Below, piece after piece: positions 39,145 through 47,856 of a stretch of 64,000 nt of DNA (positions within the stretch are counted from its first letter, which is position 1; each line of letters starts with the position of its first letter). The stretch lies in the NCBI GenBank assembly GCA_001314545.1, contig LIHN01000004.1, positions 223,682 through 287,681 on the forward strand, written 5' to 3'. Source of the stretch: Bacteroidetes bacterium HLUCCA01 (GTDB lineage: Bacteria > Bacteroidota > Rhodothermia > Balneolales > HLUCCA01). Both the position numbers and the translations under genes were made by a program. Under the pieces are notes generated by a model that saw only the letters and a program-made list of their open reading frames with translations, did not search any database and was not told the origin of the DNA.

Positions 39145-41139
39145 ATGAAAAAAAATCTACGCAACAAGCTCCTTATACTGCCGGCCCTGCTGCTCGCCGT
39201 GCTCCTCAGTCATTGCGCCTCCACCGGCAACGACGGAGCCGTAACCCTTTCCACCGTTGACGCGCCGGCCTGGCAGCTCCAGCCCATTCAGCAGGTCGGT
39301 CTACCCTCACCCGATCCGCGTATCGGACTGCAAGCCGGGCTCTTTGACGCCGGCGAAGCCATTCACAACCTCCGCATGGTCTCCACCACACCGCCCCCGC
39401 CCGACTTCATCGGGTCCTTCAACACCGACCTCGCCTTCAAAGACAACTACATCATCCAGGGTAACTACAACGGATTCTTGGTTTGGGATATCACCAATCC
39501 CGCCGCGCCTGAGCTGGTGGTCGACTTTCTGTGTCCGGCCTCCCAAAGTGATGTGTCTGTATACGGTGACCTCCTCTTTGTCAGCGGCGAAGGGCTTGAA
39601 GGCCGGCTCGACTGTGGCGTGCAGGGCGTAGACACCCGCATCAGCGAAGAGCGCCTGCGTGGAATCCGCATCTTTGACATCAGCGACATCCGCAATCCGG
39701 AATACATCTCCAACGTACAGACCTGTCGGGGTTCCCACACCCACTCGGTGCTGGTCGATCCCAATGACGATGAAAATGTATACGTATACATCAGCGGATC
39801 GGCCCCGGTGCGACCTGACGAAGAACTGCCCGGCTGCTCTACCGGTCTGCCCGATGACAACCCCGAAACGGCCATGTTCCGCATCGAAGTCATTCAGGTT
39901 CCCCTCGACAATCCCGCCGAAGCCCGCATTGTAACCTCGCCGCGCATTTTTGACGGCCTGGAAGCCCCGCCGGTACACGGCCTGGCTCCGGATGATATCG
40001 CCGCGCTGGAAGCAGCCCGCGAGGCGGGTCGGTTGGTGGCCAACATCCGCGGTATGGATCGCGTCATTTCCCCCCGACTAGAGCAGCGTCTCCTTCAGAT
40101 TGCCGCCGAGCGGAATGGCAATAACGAGGAACCCACCGAGGCAGACCGGGATTACCTTGTTGCCAACCTTCAGGATATAGTTGATACGGTATTCGGTAGC
40201 CCTGACCAGGAAGTACGTCCCGGTCCGAACCAATGTCACGACATCACACTCTACCCGGAAATTGGCATGGCCGGTGGTGCCTGCGAGGGGTACGGACTCC
40301 TGCTGGACATTCGTGATCCGGCCAATCCCTTCCGTCTGGATGCCGTGGCCGACTCCAACTTTGCCTACTGGCATTCGGCTACCTTCAACAACGACGGTAC
40401 CAGTGTGGTCTTCACCGATGAGTGGGGAGGCGGAACCCAGGCTAAATGCCGGGCCAATGATCCTATGGAATGGGGTGCCAATGCGCTGTTCTCCATCGAA
40501 AACGGCCAGCTGAAATTCGAGAGCTATTTCAAAATTCCCGTTCCGCAGACGGTTACCGAAAACTGCGTAGCCCACAACGGCTCGCTCATCCCCGTTCCGG
40601 GTCGTGACATTATGGTTCAGGGCTGGTATCAGGGCGGTATCACCGTTTTCGACTTCACCGACCCCGCCAACCCCATCGAAATGGCCTACCACGATCGCGG
40701 TCCGGTTTCCGATGAGCGACTCGAGGTTGCCGGCAGCTGGTCGGTTTACTGGTACAACGGACTGATTATCAACTCTGAAATTGCCCGGGGACTGGATATT
40801 TTTGAGCTGGAAGCCAGCGATTTCCTCACCCAGAATGAAATTGATGCGGCGAGGTCGGTCGAGGTGAACAAATTCAACGCTCAGGGGCAATTCATGTTTG
40901 TCTGGCCGGCCAGTTTCGCCAAGGCCCGTGCCTATGTAGATCAGCTGGAGCGTAACCGGGAGCTGGATATCAATCGCCTGACCATGATCCGGGCCCAGCT
41001 TGCTGCTGCCGAAGGTGCGCAGGGTCGCACCCGTGGCGGTATTCTGAGCAGTCTGGCTGCGGAGGTAGAGGGCATGCAGAACGTTTCCGGCAATCCGGCC
41101 AAGCTAGCCATGTTGGCAGAGGCTATCGCAGCGCTTTGA
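39145..41139 (+). CDS. LVIVD-repeat lipoprotein
   Basis: 664 residues with a lipobox LLSHC (Cys24), so probably outer-membrane anchored. The body has LVIVD-type propeller strands such as NGFLVWDITNPAAPELV, IRIFDISDIRNPEYI, LLLDIRDPANPFRL and ITVFDFTDPANPIEM. His and Cys residues are scattered through the propeller (SHTHSVLV, PGPNQCHD, WHSATF). The last 80 residues are helical. Similar proteins recur near DUF305 genes, suggesting a shared metal-related or envelope role; this is association, not proof. Confidence 0.85.
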   Translation: MKKNLRNKLLILPALLLAVLLSHCASTGNDGAVTLSTVDAPAWQLQPIQQVGLPSPDPRIGLQAGLFDAGEAIHNLRMVSTTPPPPDFIGSFNTDLAFKDNYIIQGNYNGFLVWDITNPAAPELVVDFLCPASQSDVSVYGDLLFVSGEGLEGRLDCGVQGVDTRISEERLRGIRIFDISDIRNPEYISNVQTCRGSHTHSVLVDPNDDENVYVYISGSAPVRPDEELPGCSTGLPDDNPETAMFRIEVIQVPLDNPAEARIVTSPRIFDGLEAPPVHGLAPDDIAALEAAREAGRLVANIRGMDRVISPRLEQRLLQIAAERNGNNEEPTEADRDYLVANLQDIVDTVFGSPDQEVRPGPNQCHDITLYPEIGMAGGACEGYGLLLDIRDPANPFRLDAVADSNFAYWHSATFNNDGTSVVFTDEWGGGTQAKCRANDPMEWGANALFSIENGQLKFESYFKIPVPQTVTENCVAHNGSLIPVPGRDIMVQGWYQGGITVFDFTDPANPIEMAYHDRGPVSDERLEVAGSWSVYWYNGLIINSEIARGLDIFELEASDFLTQNEIDAARSVEVNKFNAQGQFMFVWPASFAKARAYVDQLERNRELDINRLTMIRAQLAAAEGAQGRTRGGILSSLAAEVEGMQNVSGNPAKLAMLAEAIAAL

Positions 41140-41272
41140 TCATGCAACCGCTCGATTTCATTAACTAGTAATACTGTTGTTTTGCAAAGTACATGGCCAT
41201 AATGCTATCACATAGTTAACAAGAAGCTAGAAAGCCCGAATTATTCTAGTCTAGTCGGAAATTGAGTAAAAT

Positions 41273-41304
41273 GGGCGCGGCTTAATGCCGCGCCCTACGT
41301 TTTT
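41273..41304. terminator. Terminator between LVIVD gene and lacI, possibly bidirectional
   Basis: GGGCGCGGC (41273-41281) pairs with GCCGCGCCC (41287-41295) around TTAAT. Five T residues follow at 41300-41304 on the plus strand. On the minus strand the stem directly follows the lacI stop and is trailed by a short T run, so it may serve both genes. Confidence 0.85.
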
Positions 41305-42332
41305 CAGCTGACTACGGGTAGTGCTGCAAGATTTGCGACAGATTGAAGCTGACAAAGCGGTGCAACCAAAACTTTTCGTTCTTTGGTACCAGATTTGCCA
41401 AGCACATTATTAATTAACATCGATGTAGCTGCATACCCTACCTCAAATCCGGAGTGATGAATATGAGTGATATTCGGATGAAGATAATATGGAGCGAATC
41501 CATCACTTATTGCCATCAGAGAGAAATCATCCGGAATACGCAATCCTCTGCGTGTTAGTTCAAAGTGGGTATGAACCATAAGTTCGTCTGACATGGTGAA
41601 AATTGCAGTAGCATCCGCAAAATCATGTAACAAAGTATCCAATACAGAAGGTAACTCGAGAATCTGTTCAACTTCAATCATGCAGCTGCCTCCATTCAGT
41701 AATCCTTTTTCAAGCATTGACTGCTCAAAACCAGCTCTTCGCTGAACCGTCATAGTTAAAGAAGGGTTGCCAAATATGCCAATCAGCTTCCGATGGCCAT
41801 GTTCGGCAAGATAATTTCCTGCTCTATAGGCTGCATCGAATCCGTTGATGCTCACACCGGGCAAGTTAGAGGTTCCGGTAAGTTTATCAATCAGCAAAAT
41901 TGGGGTGCCGGTTTGACGAATCTCTTCAATATGAGCAACATCCTTCGTTTCTTCTGTTACGCTAAGCAAGACCCCGTCAACAGCTAGGCTATGAACGTAA
42001 CGCAGGAGCTCTGATTCACGCTCCAGAAGATTGTCAGACTGAAAAATCATAACGGAAAAGTTGTTTTTTGCCGCAGCTGTGTTGATTCCGAAAATCATTT
42101 CCGGTACAAAAAAAGAATTAATTTCGGGCAGGATGAGCGCAATGGTGTCTGTTCTGCGGGTTCGCAAAGACTTTGCCCTTTTGTTTGGCTGGTAGTTGTA
42201 TTTGTGAGCCAATTCCCTGACGCGAAGCTTCATTTCGTCGCTTACCTGATGATTATCCGCCAGTGCGCGTGACACGGTAGAGGGGGTGGTGCCCAGCTCA
42301 GCGGCCAGATCCTTAATCGTTATCCGTTTCAT
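41304..42332 (-). CDS. LacI-family transcriptional regulator of the sucrose locus
   Basis: About 342 residues: an N-terminal helix-turn-helix (TIKDLAAELGTTPSTVSRAL) with the hinge helix (PNKRAKSLRT), then a periplasmic-binding-protein-like sensor domain (TIALILPEINSFFVPEMIFG, later DFSLMAISDGF). The start is the ATG at 42332 because family members begin with ITIKDLA; an adjacent ATG at 42335 is equally possible. It is divergent from the TonB receptor, with two perfect palindromes between them that fit LacI operators. By context the effector is probably sucrose, fructose or a phosphorylated derivative; that is inferred. Confidence 0.93.
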   Translation of the reverse strand: MKRITIKDLAAELGTTPSTVSRALADNHQVSDEMKLRVRELAHKYNYQPNKRAKSLRTRRTDTIALILPEINSFFVPEMIFGINTAAAKNNFSVMIFQSDNLLERESELLRYVHSLAVDGVLLSVTEETKDVAHIEEIRQTGTPILLIDKLTGTSNLPGVSINGFDAAYRAGNYLAEHGHRKLIGIFGNPSLTMTVQRRAGFEQSMLEKGLLNGGSCMIEVEQILELPSVLDTLLHDFADATAIFTMSDELMVHTHFELTRRGLRIPDDFSLMAISDGFAPYYLHPNITHIHHSGFEVGYAATSMLINNVLGKSGTKERKVLVAPLCQLQSVANLAALPVVS

Positions 42333-42488
42333 CATAGATATGCGGTGCCATGGGTAATTTTTTATCAAAAAAAAATGATTAAAGCTATGTAAATCTACTG
42401 GGCGGCATTACCTGCAAACTAGGATTTCGAAAAAGTAACCTATTGCCGCAGAGTAAACTACATTGCAAATGCAATTGAACATTTATCC

Positions 42489-42510
42489 TCAACGCAAACG
42501 TTTGCGTTGA
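42489..42510. promoter_or_regulatory. Perfect 22-base LacI/PurR-type operator
   Basis: A fully symmetric 22-base palindrome centred between 42499 and 42500, with core GCAAACGTTTGC, matching the general PurR/MalR operator pattern. It lies 157 bases upstream of lacI and 151 bases upstream of the receptor start, where it could control both promoters. Confidence 0.8.
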
Positions 42511-42545
42511 ATTTTTTTCGACCGCTCTGCCAGTTATCTAAATTA

Positions 42546-42557
42546 GGAAGCGCTTCC
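42546..42557. promoter_or_regulatory. Second LacI-type palindrome, core shared with the glgP site
   Basis: GGAAGCGCTTCC is a perfect 12-base palindrome whose core AAGCGCTT is the same as in the site upstream of glgP (2374-2385). The centre is 52 bases from that of the 22-base palindrome, close to five helical turns, which would suit looping or co-operative binding. Confidence 0.65.
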
Positions 42558-42661
42558 AAGATTGCTTTACTACCGGTATGTAAGTGATTTTACCGGAATT
42601 AAACTTGGTTGTATAGTACAGCAATATTGCCCAATAATGCAAAATCAATAGTCAGAGCTCT

Positions 42662-45277
42662 ATGAAAACAATGCAACTAACAGGCCTTTTAATAGCCTTT
42701 ATGGTCTTAATGGCTTTGCCTCTCAAAGCCCAGATGGTTACCATTCAAGGCACCATTACCGACGCTGATAGTCAACCTTTACGAGGTGCAACTGTCATGG
42801 TTAAGAACACCTTTATTGGTGCATCTGCAGCAATTGGTGGAGTTTATCAACTAAGAGTGCCCGCACAAGATGAAGTTATTCTCGTTGCTTCATTTCTTGG
42901 ATATCAATCGATTGAACGAATAGTACAGCTAGCTGGGCTGACAGAAGTTACCGTAGATTTTCAGTTGGAGGAAGACGTACTCGGGCTGGGAGATGTAGTT
43001 GTAACCGGGGTGCTGAATCAGCAATCGAAAATAGAGTCGAGTATCTCAATCAGTACAATGGATGTTGAAAGTGTATCGCTTTCTTCCCCTCGTACAACAG
43101 CAGAAATCTTTCGGGCTATACCGGGTATTCGTTCTGAAGCTTCTGCCGGTGAGGGGAATACCAATATTACGGTACGGGGCGTGCCCATTTCTGCCGGTGG
43201 TTCTAAGTATCTCCAGCTTCAGGAAGACGGATTGCCACTGCTGTTATTTGGTGATATAGCCTTCGCTACATCTGATATATTCCTGCGTTTTGACCAATCC
43301 GTAAACCGTATTGAAGCCTTACGTGGTGGGTCTGCTTCAACATTGGCCAGTAACTCTCCGGCAGGGATAATTAACTTTATCAGCAAAACCGGTGCATTGG
43401 CAGGTGGTAGTGCCAGTACCAGCGTTGGTTTAGACTACAATCAATTCAGAACCGATTTTGAGTACGGATCACCGTTAAGTGATGACATCCGGTTTCATAT
43501 CGGAGGTAATTTCCGTCAGGGTGAAGGTCAGCGGGAAGCGGGCTTTATGGCCAATCAGGGCGGACAGTTGCGAGGGAACCTCACAAAAATGTTCGACAGC
43601 GGATACATGCGGGTGTATTTCAAGTACCTGAGCGACCGTACCCCGGCTTATATGCCAATGCCAATGCAGGTATCCGGAAGTAACAGCAGTCCTACATGGG
43701 AGTCGCTCCCGGGCTTTGATGTACGTTCGGGCAGCATGCACAGTGTTAACCTTATGCACAATCTTGGCACAGATACCAACGGTAACCTGCGACGTTCAAG
43801 CGTAGCCGATGGTATGAATCCCGTTGTTAGTTCATACGGTACAGAATTCGCATTCGACCTTGGCGACGGATGGCGAGTTGAGAATCGCACCCGTCTTTCT
43901 AACATCTCTGGTCGATTTGTTACCCCGTTCCCGGCTGAAGTTGCAGGCGGAACATCGATGGCCGAATCTATTGGTGGAGCTGGCTCAACGCTTGTTTACT
44001 CTGACAATAATGGCAGTCTTGGCAATGCATTGGCCATGCGAATTCACATGTTTGATGTTGAACTGAATGATTTCAATAACCTGTTCAGCGATACCAAGAT
44101 CAACAAATCGGTAACCGATCAGCTCGATATTACAGCAGGTTTCTTCAAGGGTTATCAGAATATCTCCATGACATGGTTGTGGAACTCCTATCTGATGGAT
44201 ATAAACGGTGGTAACGGTCGCCTGCTCGACGTAATCAACAGTCAGGGAGATAACCTGAGCGAGAACGGACTTTATGCTTATGGAACACCATTTTGGGGCA
44301 ACCTCCACCGAAACTACGATACCAATTATGAGGTTTCTGCACCGTACCTTGGTGTAAACTATCGTGTAAATGATGCCTTAACCCTGGACGGTAGCGTTCG
44401 TTGGGATGTAGGTCGTGTGCGTGGCTCTTTTGCTGATGGCGTAGCCAGAACATTTGATGTCAATAACGATGGAGTGGTATCAGCGCCTGAGCAATCGGTT
44501 TTTTTCGTAGATAACGCGAATCCAACGGTTGTAAACTATGACTATGACTATGTCTCATTTTCAATCGGTGCTAATTATCTGTTGAACAGAGACCAGGCCG
44601 TTTTTGGGCGCTATAGCAATGGTGCTGCCGCTAAAGCAGATCGTATTCTGTTTTCAGGCTTACCATATTCAGATGGAACACGAATCAATGTGATTGATCG
44701 TATCAGTCAGGCAGAGGTTGGCTACAAGCATAATTTTCGTAGTGGTGGACTCTTTCTGACCGCATTCTATGCAGAGACGATTGAAGAGGGTGGATTTGAA
44801 GCAACATCCCAGGCCATCATCGAAAACGATTACCGTGCATTCGGACTTGAAATGGAGGGTAACCTACGTTTTAATCAATTTGATTTGAGAAGCGGTATTA
44901 CATACACGGCTGCTGAAATTACTTCAGGTGCGAATGAAGGGAATATCCCAAGAAGACAACCGGCACTTATGTTCAGCGTACTTCCATCATACGCACTGGG
45001 CAGCCATAGTATCGGGCTCAGTCTAATTGGTCAGACCAGCGCCTATGCGCAGGACAATAACGAGCTGAAGATGCCGGGATACCTGCTTGTCAACGGATAT
45101 GTAAACCTCGCCGTAAGTGAGTCACTTACTTTATCGATTAATGGAAACAACCTTACAAACGCTCTGGCTATCACCGAGTCGGAAGAAGGTAGTATAATTG
45201 GCGGACAGGTAAACATCGTACGTGCTCGTCCAGCGCCAGGAAGATCACTCCTTGCTACAATCAGGTATGCGTTCTGA
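42662..45277 (+). CDS. TonB-dependent receptor, probable sucrose/oligosaccharide uptake
   Basis: 871 residues with a signal peptide (QLTGLLIAFMVLMALPLKAQ), a carboxypeptidase-regulatory-like domain (GTITDADSQPLRGATVMVK, about 28-105), a plug (FRAIPGIRSEASAGEGNTNI, then TVRGVP) and a barrel ending ATIRYAF. It is the first gene after the lacI operators and stands in line with a sodium symporter, fructokinase and amylosucrase, so the ligand is probably sucrose. There is no SusD lipoprotein partner. A hairpin terminator follows it, so distal genes may be transcribed at a lower level. Confidence 0.9.
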   Translation: MKTMQLTGLLIAFMVLMALPLKAQMVTIQGTITDADSQPLRGATVMVKNTFIGASAAIGGVYQLRVPAQDEVILVASFLGYQSIERIVQLAGLTEVTVDFQLEEDVLGLGDVVVTGVLNQQSKIESSISISTMDVESVSLSSPRTTAEIFRAIPGIRSEASAGEGNTNITVRGVPISAGGSKYLQLQEDGLPLLLFGDIAFATSDIFLRFDQSVNRIEALRGGSASTLASNSPAGIINFISKTGALAGGSASTSVGLDYNQFRTDFEYGSPLSDDIRFHIGGNFRQGEGQREAGFMANQGGQLRGNLTKMFDSGYMRVYFKYLSDRTPAYMPMPMQVSGSNSSPTWESLPGFDVRSGSMHSVNLMHNLGTDTNGNLRRSSVADGMNPVVSSYGTEFAFDLGDGWRVENRTRLSNISGRFVTPFPAEVAGGTSMAESIGGAGSTLVYSDNNGSLGNALAMRIHMFDVELNDFNNLFSDTKINKSVTDQLDITAGFFKGYQNISMTWLWNSYLMDINGGNGRLLDVINSQGDNLSENGLYAYGTPFWGNLHRNYDTNYEVSAPYLGVNYRVNDALTLDGSVRWDVGRVRGSFADGVARTFDVNNDGVVSAPEQSVFFVDNANPTVVNYDYDYVSFSIGANYLLNRDQAVFGRYSNGAAAKADRILFSGLPYSDGTRINVIDRISQAEVGYKHNFRSGGLFLTAFYAETIEEGGFEATSQAIIENDYRAFGLEMEGNLRFNQFDLRSGITYTAAEITSGANEGNIPRRQPALMFSVLPSYALGSHSIGLSLIGQTSAYAQDNNELKMPGYLLVNGYVNLAVSESLTLSINGNNLTNALAITESEEGSIIGGQVNIVRARPAPGRSLLATIRYAF

Positions 45278-45284
45278 TATGCCA

Positions 45285-45322
45285 CCCCGGACTGCCAGCA
45301 GGTGGTCCGGGGCTTTCTTTTG
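45285..45322 (+). terminator. Intrinsic terminator between receptor and symporter genes
   Basis: CCCCGGAC (45285-45292) pairs perfectly with GTCCGGGG (45305-45312), followed by CTTTCTTTTG. It sits in the only sizeable gap within the sucrose locus, so it may lower expression of the downstream genes relative to the receptor. Confidence 0.75.
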
Positions 45323-45363
45323 ATTCTCAGCACGAAAAAAATTCCATTTAGTCGTTTCAATAC

Positions 45364-46959
45364 ATGTTTGACGTCACCATCAGTCTAATTGATTATATCA
45401 TAATCGGCATTTACTTCGCCTTCATAATCTGGCTGGGGTTGTATTTTAAAAACCGGCACAAATCTGAGGAAGACTATTTTCTCGCCGGCAGGTCCTTAGC
45501 CTGGCCGGTAATTGGGTTCTCGTTATTTGCTTCCAATATGGGTAGCATAAGTCTGATTGGGCTTGCCGAAAGTGGCTACCGAACAGGTTTTGCCGTTTTT
45601 AGTTATGAGTGGATGGCAACCATCGTACTAATCATTTTTGCGGTTTTTTTCCTTCCTTATTATCTAAAAAACCGCGTTTACACCATACCTGAATTTTTGG
45701 AAAGACGGTATGGAACATTTGCCCGATACTATTTTTCGGGTGTTACCATCACCCTGAATATTTTTATCGATATTGCCTCTGGTCTGTTTGCCGGGGCATT
45801 GGTAGTGAAAATGGCCTTTCCTGATTTGTCGTTAACCACAATAATCTGGGCAATTTCACTGTTTGCAGCCTTTTATACGTTATTGGGTGGTTTAGCATCA
45901 GTTGTTTATTCAGATACAGTACAGGCTGTGTTACTTATTTTCAGCTCTATTGTGGTTACCGTACTGGCCTTCAATTTAACCGGAGGGTGGGATGCTATTG
46001 TAGCGGCTGTAGGTACAGAACATCTAACTATAATCCGTCCGGCAAGCGATCCCGATCTTCCTTGGCCCGGTCTTTTCTCCGGTGTATTCCTGCTGGGATT
46101 TTACTTCTGGGTAACAAATCAGTTCATAGCTCAACGCGCACTAGCCGCGAAGGATACCCGTCAGGGTCAATGGGGAGCACTCTTTGCCGGACTTCTTAAA
46201 CTCTCGGCACTTTTTATCATGGTATTGCCCGGAGTTATGGCCATCGTCCTCTTCCCGGATTTGGATGATCCCAAAAATGCTTATCCCACGCTTATTTTCA
46301 ACTTACTGCCCGCAGGATTACTCGGCCTGACCCTCGCAGGGTTCATCGCAGCCTTGATGTCGAGTGTTGACTCCGGACTGAACGCTGCATCTACCTTATT
46401 TACCTTCGATTTCTACAAAAAGTATAATCCAGACGCCACCAAAGAACAGACCATGAAGATTGCGAAAATCATGATTGGTATTTTCATGGTTATTGCAGCA
46501 CTTTGGGCACCTCAAATCAACAAATTCCCGTCTTTCTGGGATTATCTGCAAATGGTGCTTTCGTTTATTTGTCCGCCCATTGTTGCTCTCTTCATTTTTG
46601 GACTCTTTTCAAAACGCATCAACACCCGCGGTGCGAATGCGTCCATTATTACCGGAGTTACATTGAGCGTACTCAGTATGGGCTACAAGTTTTATGTAAA
46701 CTATGCCGGTATTGAAGATGTGCTGCCGCATTATCTGTATCTGGCCGGCATTATATTCATCGTATGTTCAGCGGTACTGTTAACATTTAGTCTCACCTCC
46801 AGCCCCGATGAAAACAAAGACTGGGAGTCTCTGATCTGGACCCCCGCTTACTTTAAAGGAGAAACAGCGTCTCTTGTATCACTCCCGTTTTACAAAAATT
46901 ACCGATATCAGTCTATTGGTCTGCTCATATTGGTAGCTACACTTCTTATCATTTTTTAG
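45364..46959 (+). CDS. Sodium:solute symporter (SSS/SGLT family), probable sucrose importer
   Basis: 531 residues, about 13-14 transmembrane helices. The conserved SSS elements are present: DYFLAGRSLAWPVIGFSLFA, NMGSISLIGLAESGYRTG, FLERRYG, a QAVLL segment in helix 5 and LAGFIAALMSSVDSGLNAAS. It most likely moves the disaccharide from periplasm to cytoplasm using the sodium gradient. Substrate is inferred from its position between the receptor and fructokinase/amylosucrase. The fructokinase start is 15 bases after its stop. Confidence 0.9.
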   Translation: MFDVTISLIDYIIIGIYFAFIIWLGLYFKNRHKSEEDYFLAGRSLAWPVIGFSLFASNMGSISLIGLAESGYRTGFAVFSYEWMATIVLIIFAVFFLPYYLKNRVYTIPEFLERRYGTFARYYFSGVTITLNIFIDIASGLFAGALVVKMAFPDLSLTTIIWAISLFAAFYTLLGGLASVVYSDTVQAVLLIFSSIVVTVLAFNLTGGWDAIVAAVGTEHLTIIRPASDPDLPWPGLFSGVFLLGFYFWVTNQFIAQRALAAKDTRQGQWGALFAGLLKLSALFIMVLPGVMAIVLFPDLDDPKNAYPTLIFNLLPAGLLGLTLAGFIAALMSSVDSGLNAASTLFTFDFYKKYNPDATKEQTMKIAKIMIGIFMVIAALWAPQINKFPSFWDYLQMVLSFICPPIVALFIFGLFSKRINTRGANASIITGVTLSVLSMGYKFYVNYAGIEDVLPHYLYLAGIIFIVCSAVLLTFSLTSSPDENKDWESLIWTPAYFKGETASLVSLPFYKNYRYQSIGLLILVATLLIIF

Positions 46960-46974
46960 AGTGTGCTTCTACTC

Positions 46975-47856
46975 ATGTCATTACACAAAAAAAAGATTAT
47001 TGGAATAGGAGAGTTACTGGTTGATCGGTTTCCAGATTACACCAAGCCCGGCGGTGCCCCTGCGAATGTGGTTTATAATCTCAACAAACTCGGTAATAAT
47101 GGAATAATCGTGAGTTCGGTTGGTGATGATGAAGCCGGCAAGATGTTATGTGATTTCCTGAAAGAGCAGGAGATTCCCACCAAATATGTGCAACAATCTG
47201 CCAAGCCCACCGGCATGGTCGATGTAACCTTTGACGCAGAAGAGGCTCACTATCACATTGTGCGTAATGTGGCCTGGGATGATATACGCTGGTCTGAAGA
47301 CCTGTTGCAGCTAGCTCAACAGTGTGATGCCATTTGTTTCTCAACGCTGAGTCAGCGCGATGAAACCACTGCCGGAACCATTTACAAATTTCTGGATCAG
47401 GCAAGTCCGTACGCGCTCAAGGTCCTCGACATAAATCTTCGTCCTCCATACACTGACAAGGAAATGCTGGCCGCATCCTTTCAGCGAGCTCACGTCATAA
47501 AAATGAATGAACACGAGTACCGCATGGTGGCAGAGGTTTTTGATGTAGCAGAAACCTCCACATTCTTATTTGAAACGTTTGGCGTAAGAGCCATAATTCT
47601 CACTCTTGGATCAAAAGGAAGCAAATTTATTGCTCCGAATGCCCTGTTTGAGGGAAAATCCCAACCTGTAGACACGAGAAATGGCGATTCTGTAGGCGTT
47701 GGTGACGCTTTCATTGCCTGCATCATCCATCATTTGTTAAAGGGTACAGATCCGCAGATAATGATTGAAAAAGCTAATCAGTTTGCGGGATTTGCAGCTA
47801 CGCAGTCTGGTGCCATGGTAAATTTTCCCGCTCAATTACTTGATCAGACAAGGTAA
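46975..47856 (+). CDS. PfkB-family fructokinase
   Basis: 293 residues of ribokinase/PfkB fold. The N-terminal GIGELLVDRFPDYTKPGGAPANV has the sugar-binding GGAPAN motif. The C-terminal NGDSVGVGDAFIACIIHHLL has the catalytic base in GVGD (usually GAGD). It would phosphorylate the fructose released by amylosucrase to fructose 6-phosphate. The start is the ATG at 46975; a GTG at 46963 would add four residues. The stop overlaps the amylosucrase start (TAATG), indicating tight coupling of the two steps. Confidence 0.92.
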   Translation: MSLHKKKIIGIGELLVDRFPDYTKPGGAPANVVYNLNKLGNNGIIVSSVGDDEAGKMLCDFLKEQEIPTKYVQQSAKPTGMVDVTFDAEEAHYHIVRNVAWDDIRWSEDLLQLAQQCDAICFSTLSQRDETTAGTIYKFLDQASPYALKVLDINLRPPYTDKEMLAASFQRAHVIKMNEHEYRMVAEVFDVAETSTFLFETFGVRAIILTLGSKGSKFIAPNALFEGKSQPVDTRNGDSVGVGDAFIACIIHHLLKGTDPQIMIEKANQFAGFAATQSGAMVNFPAQLLDQTR

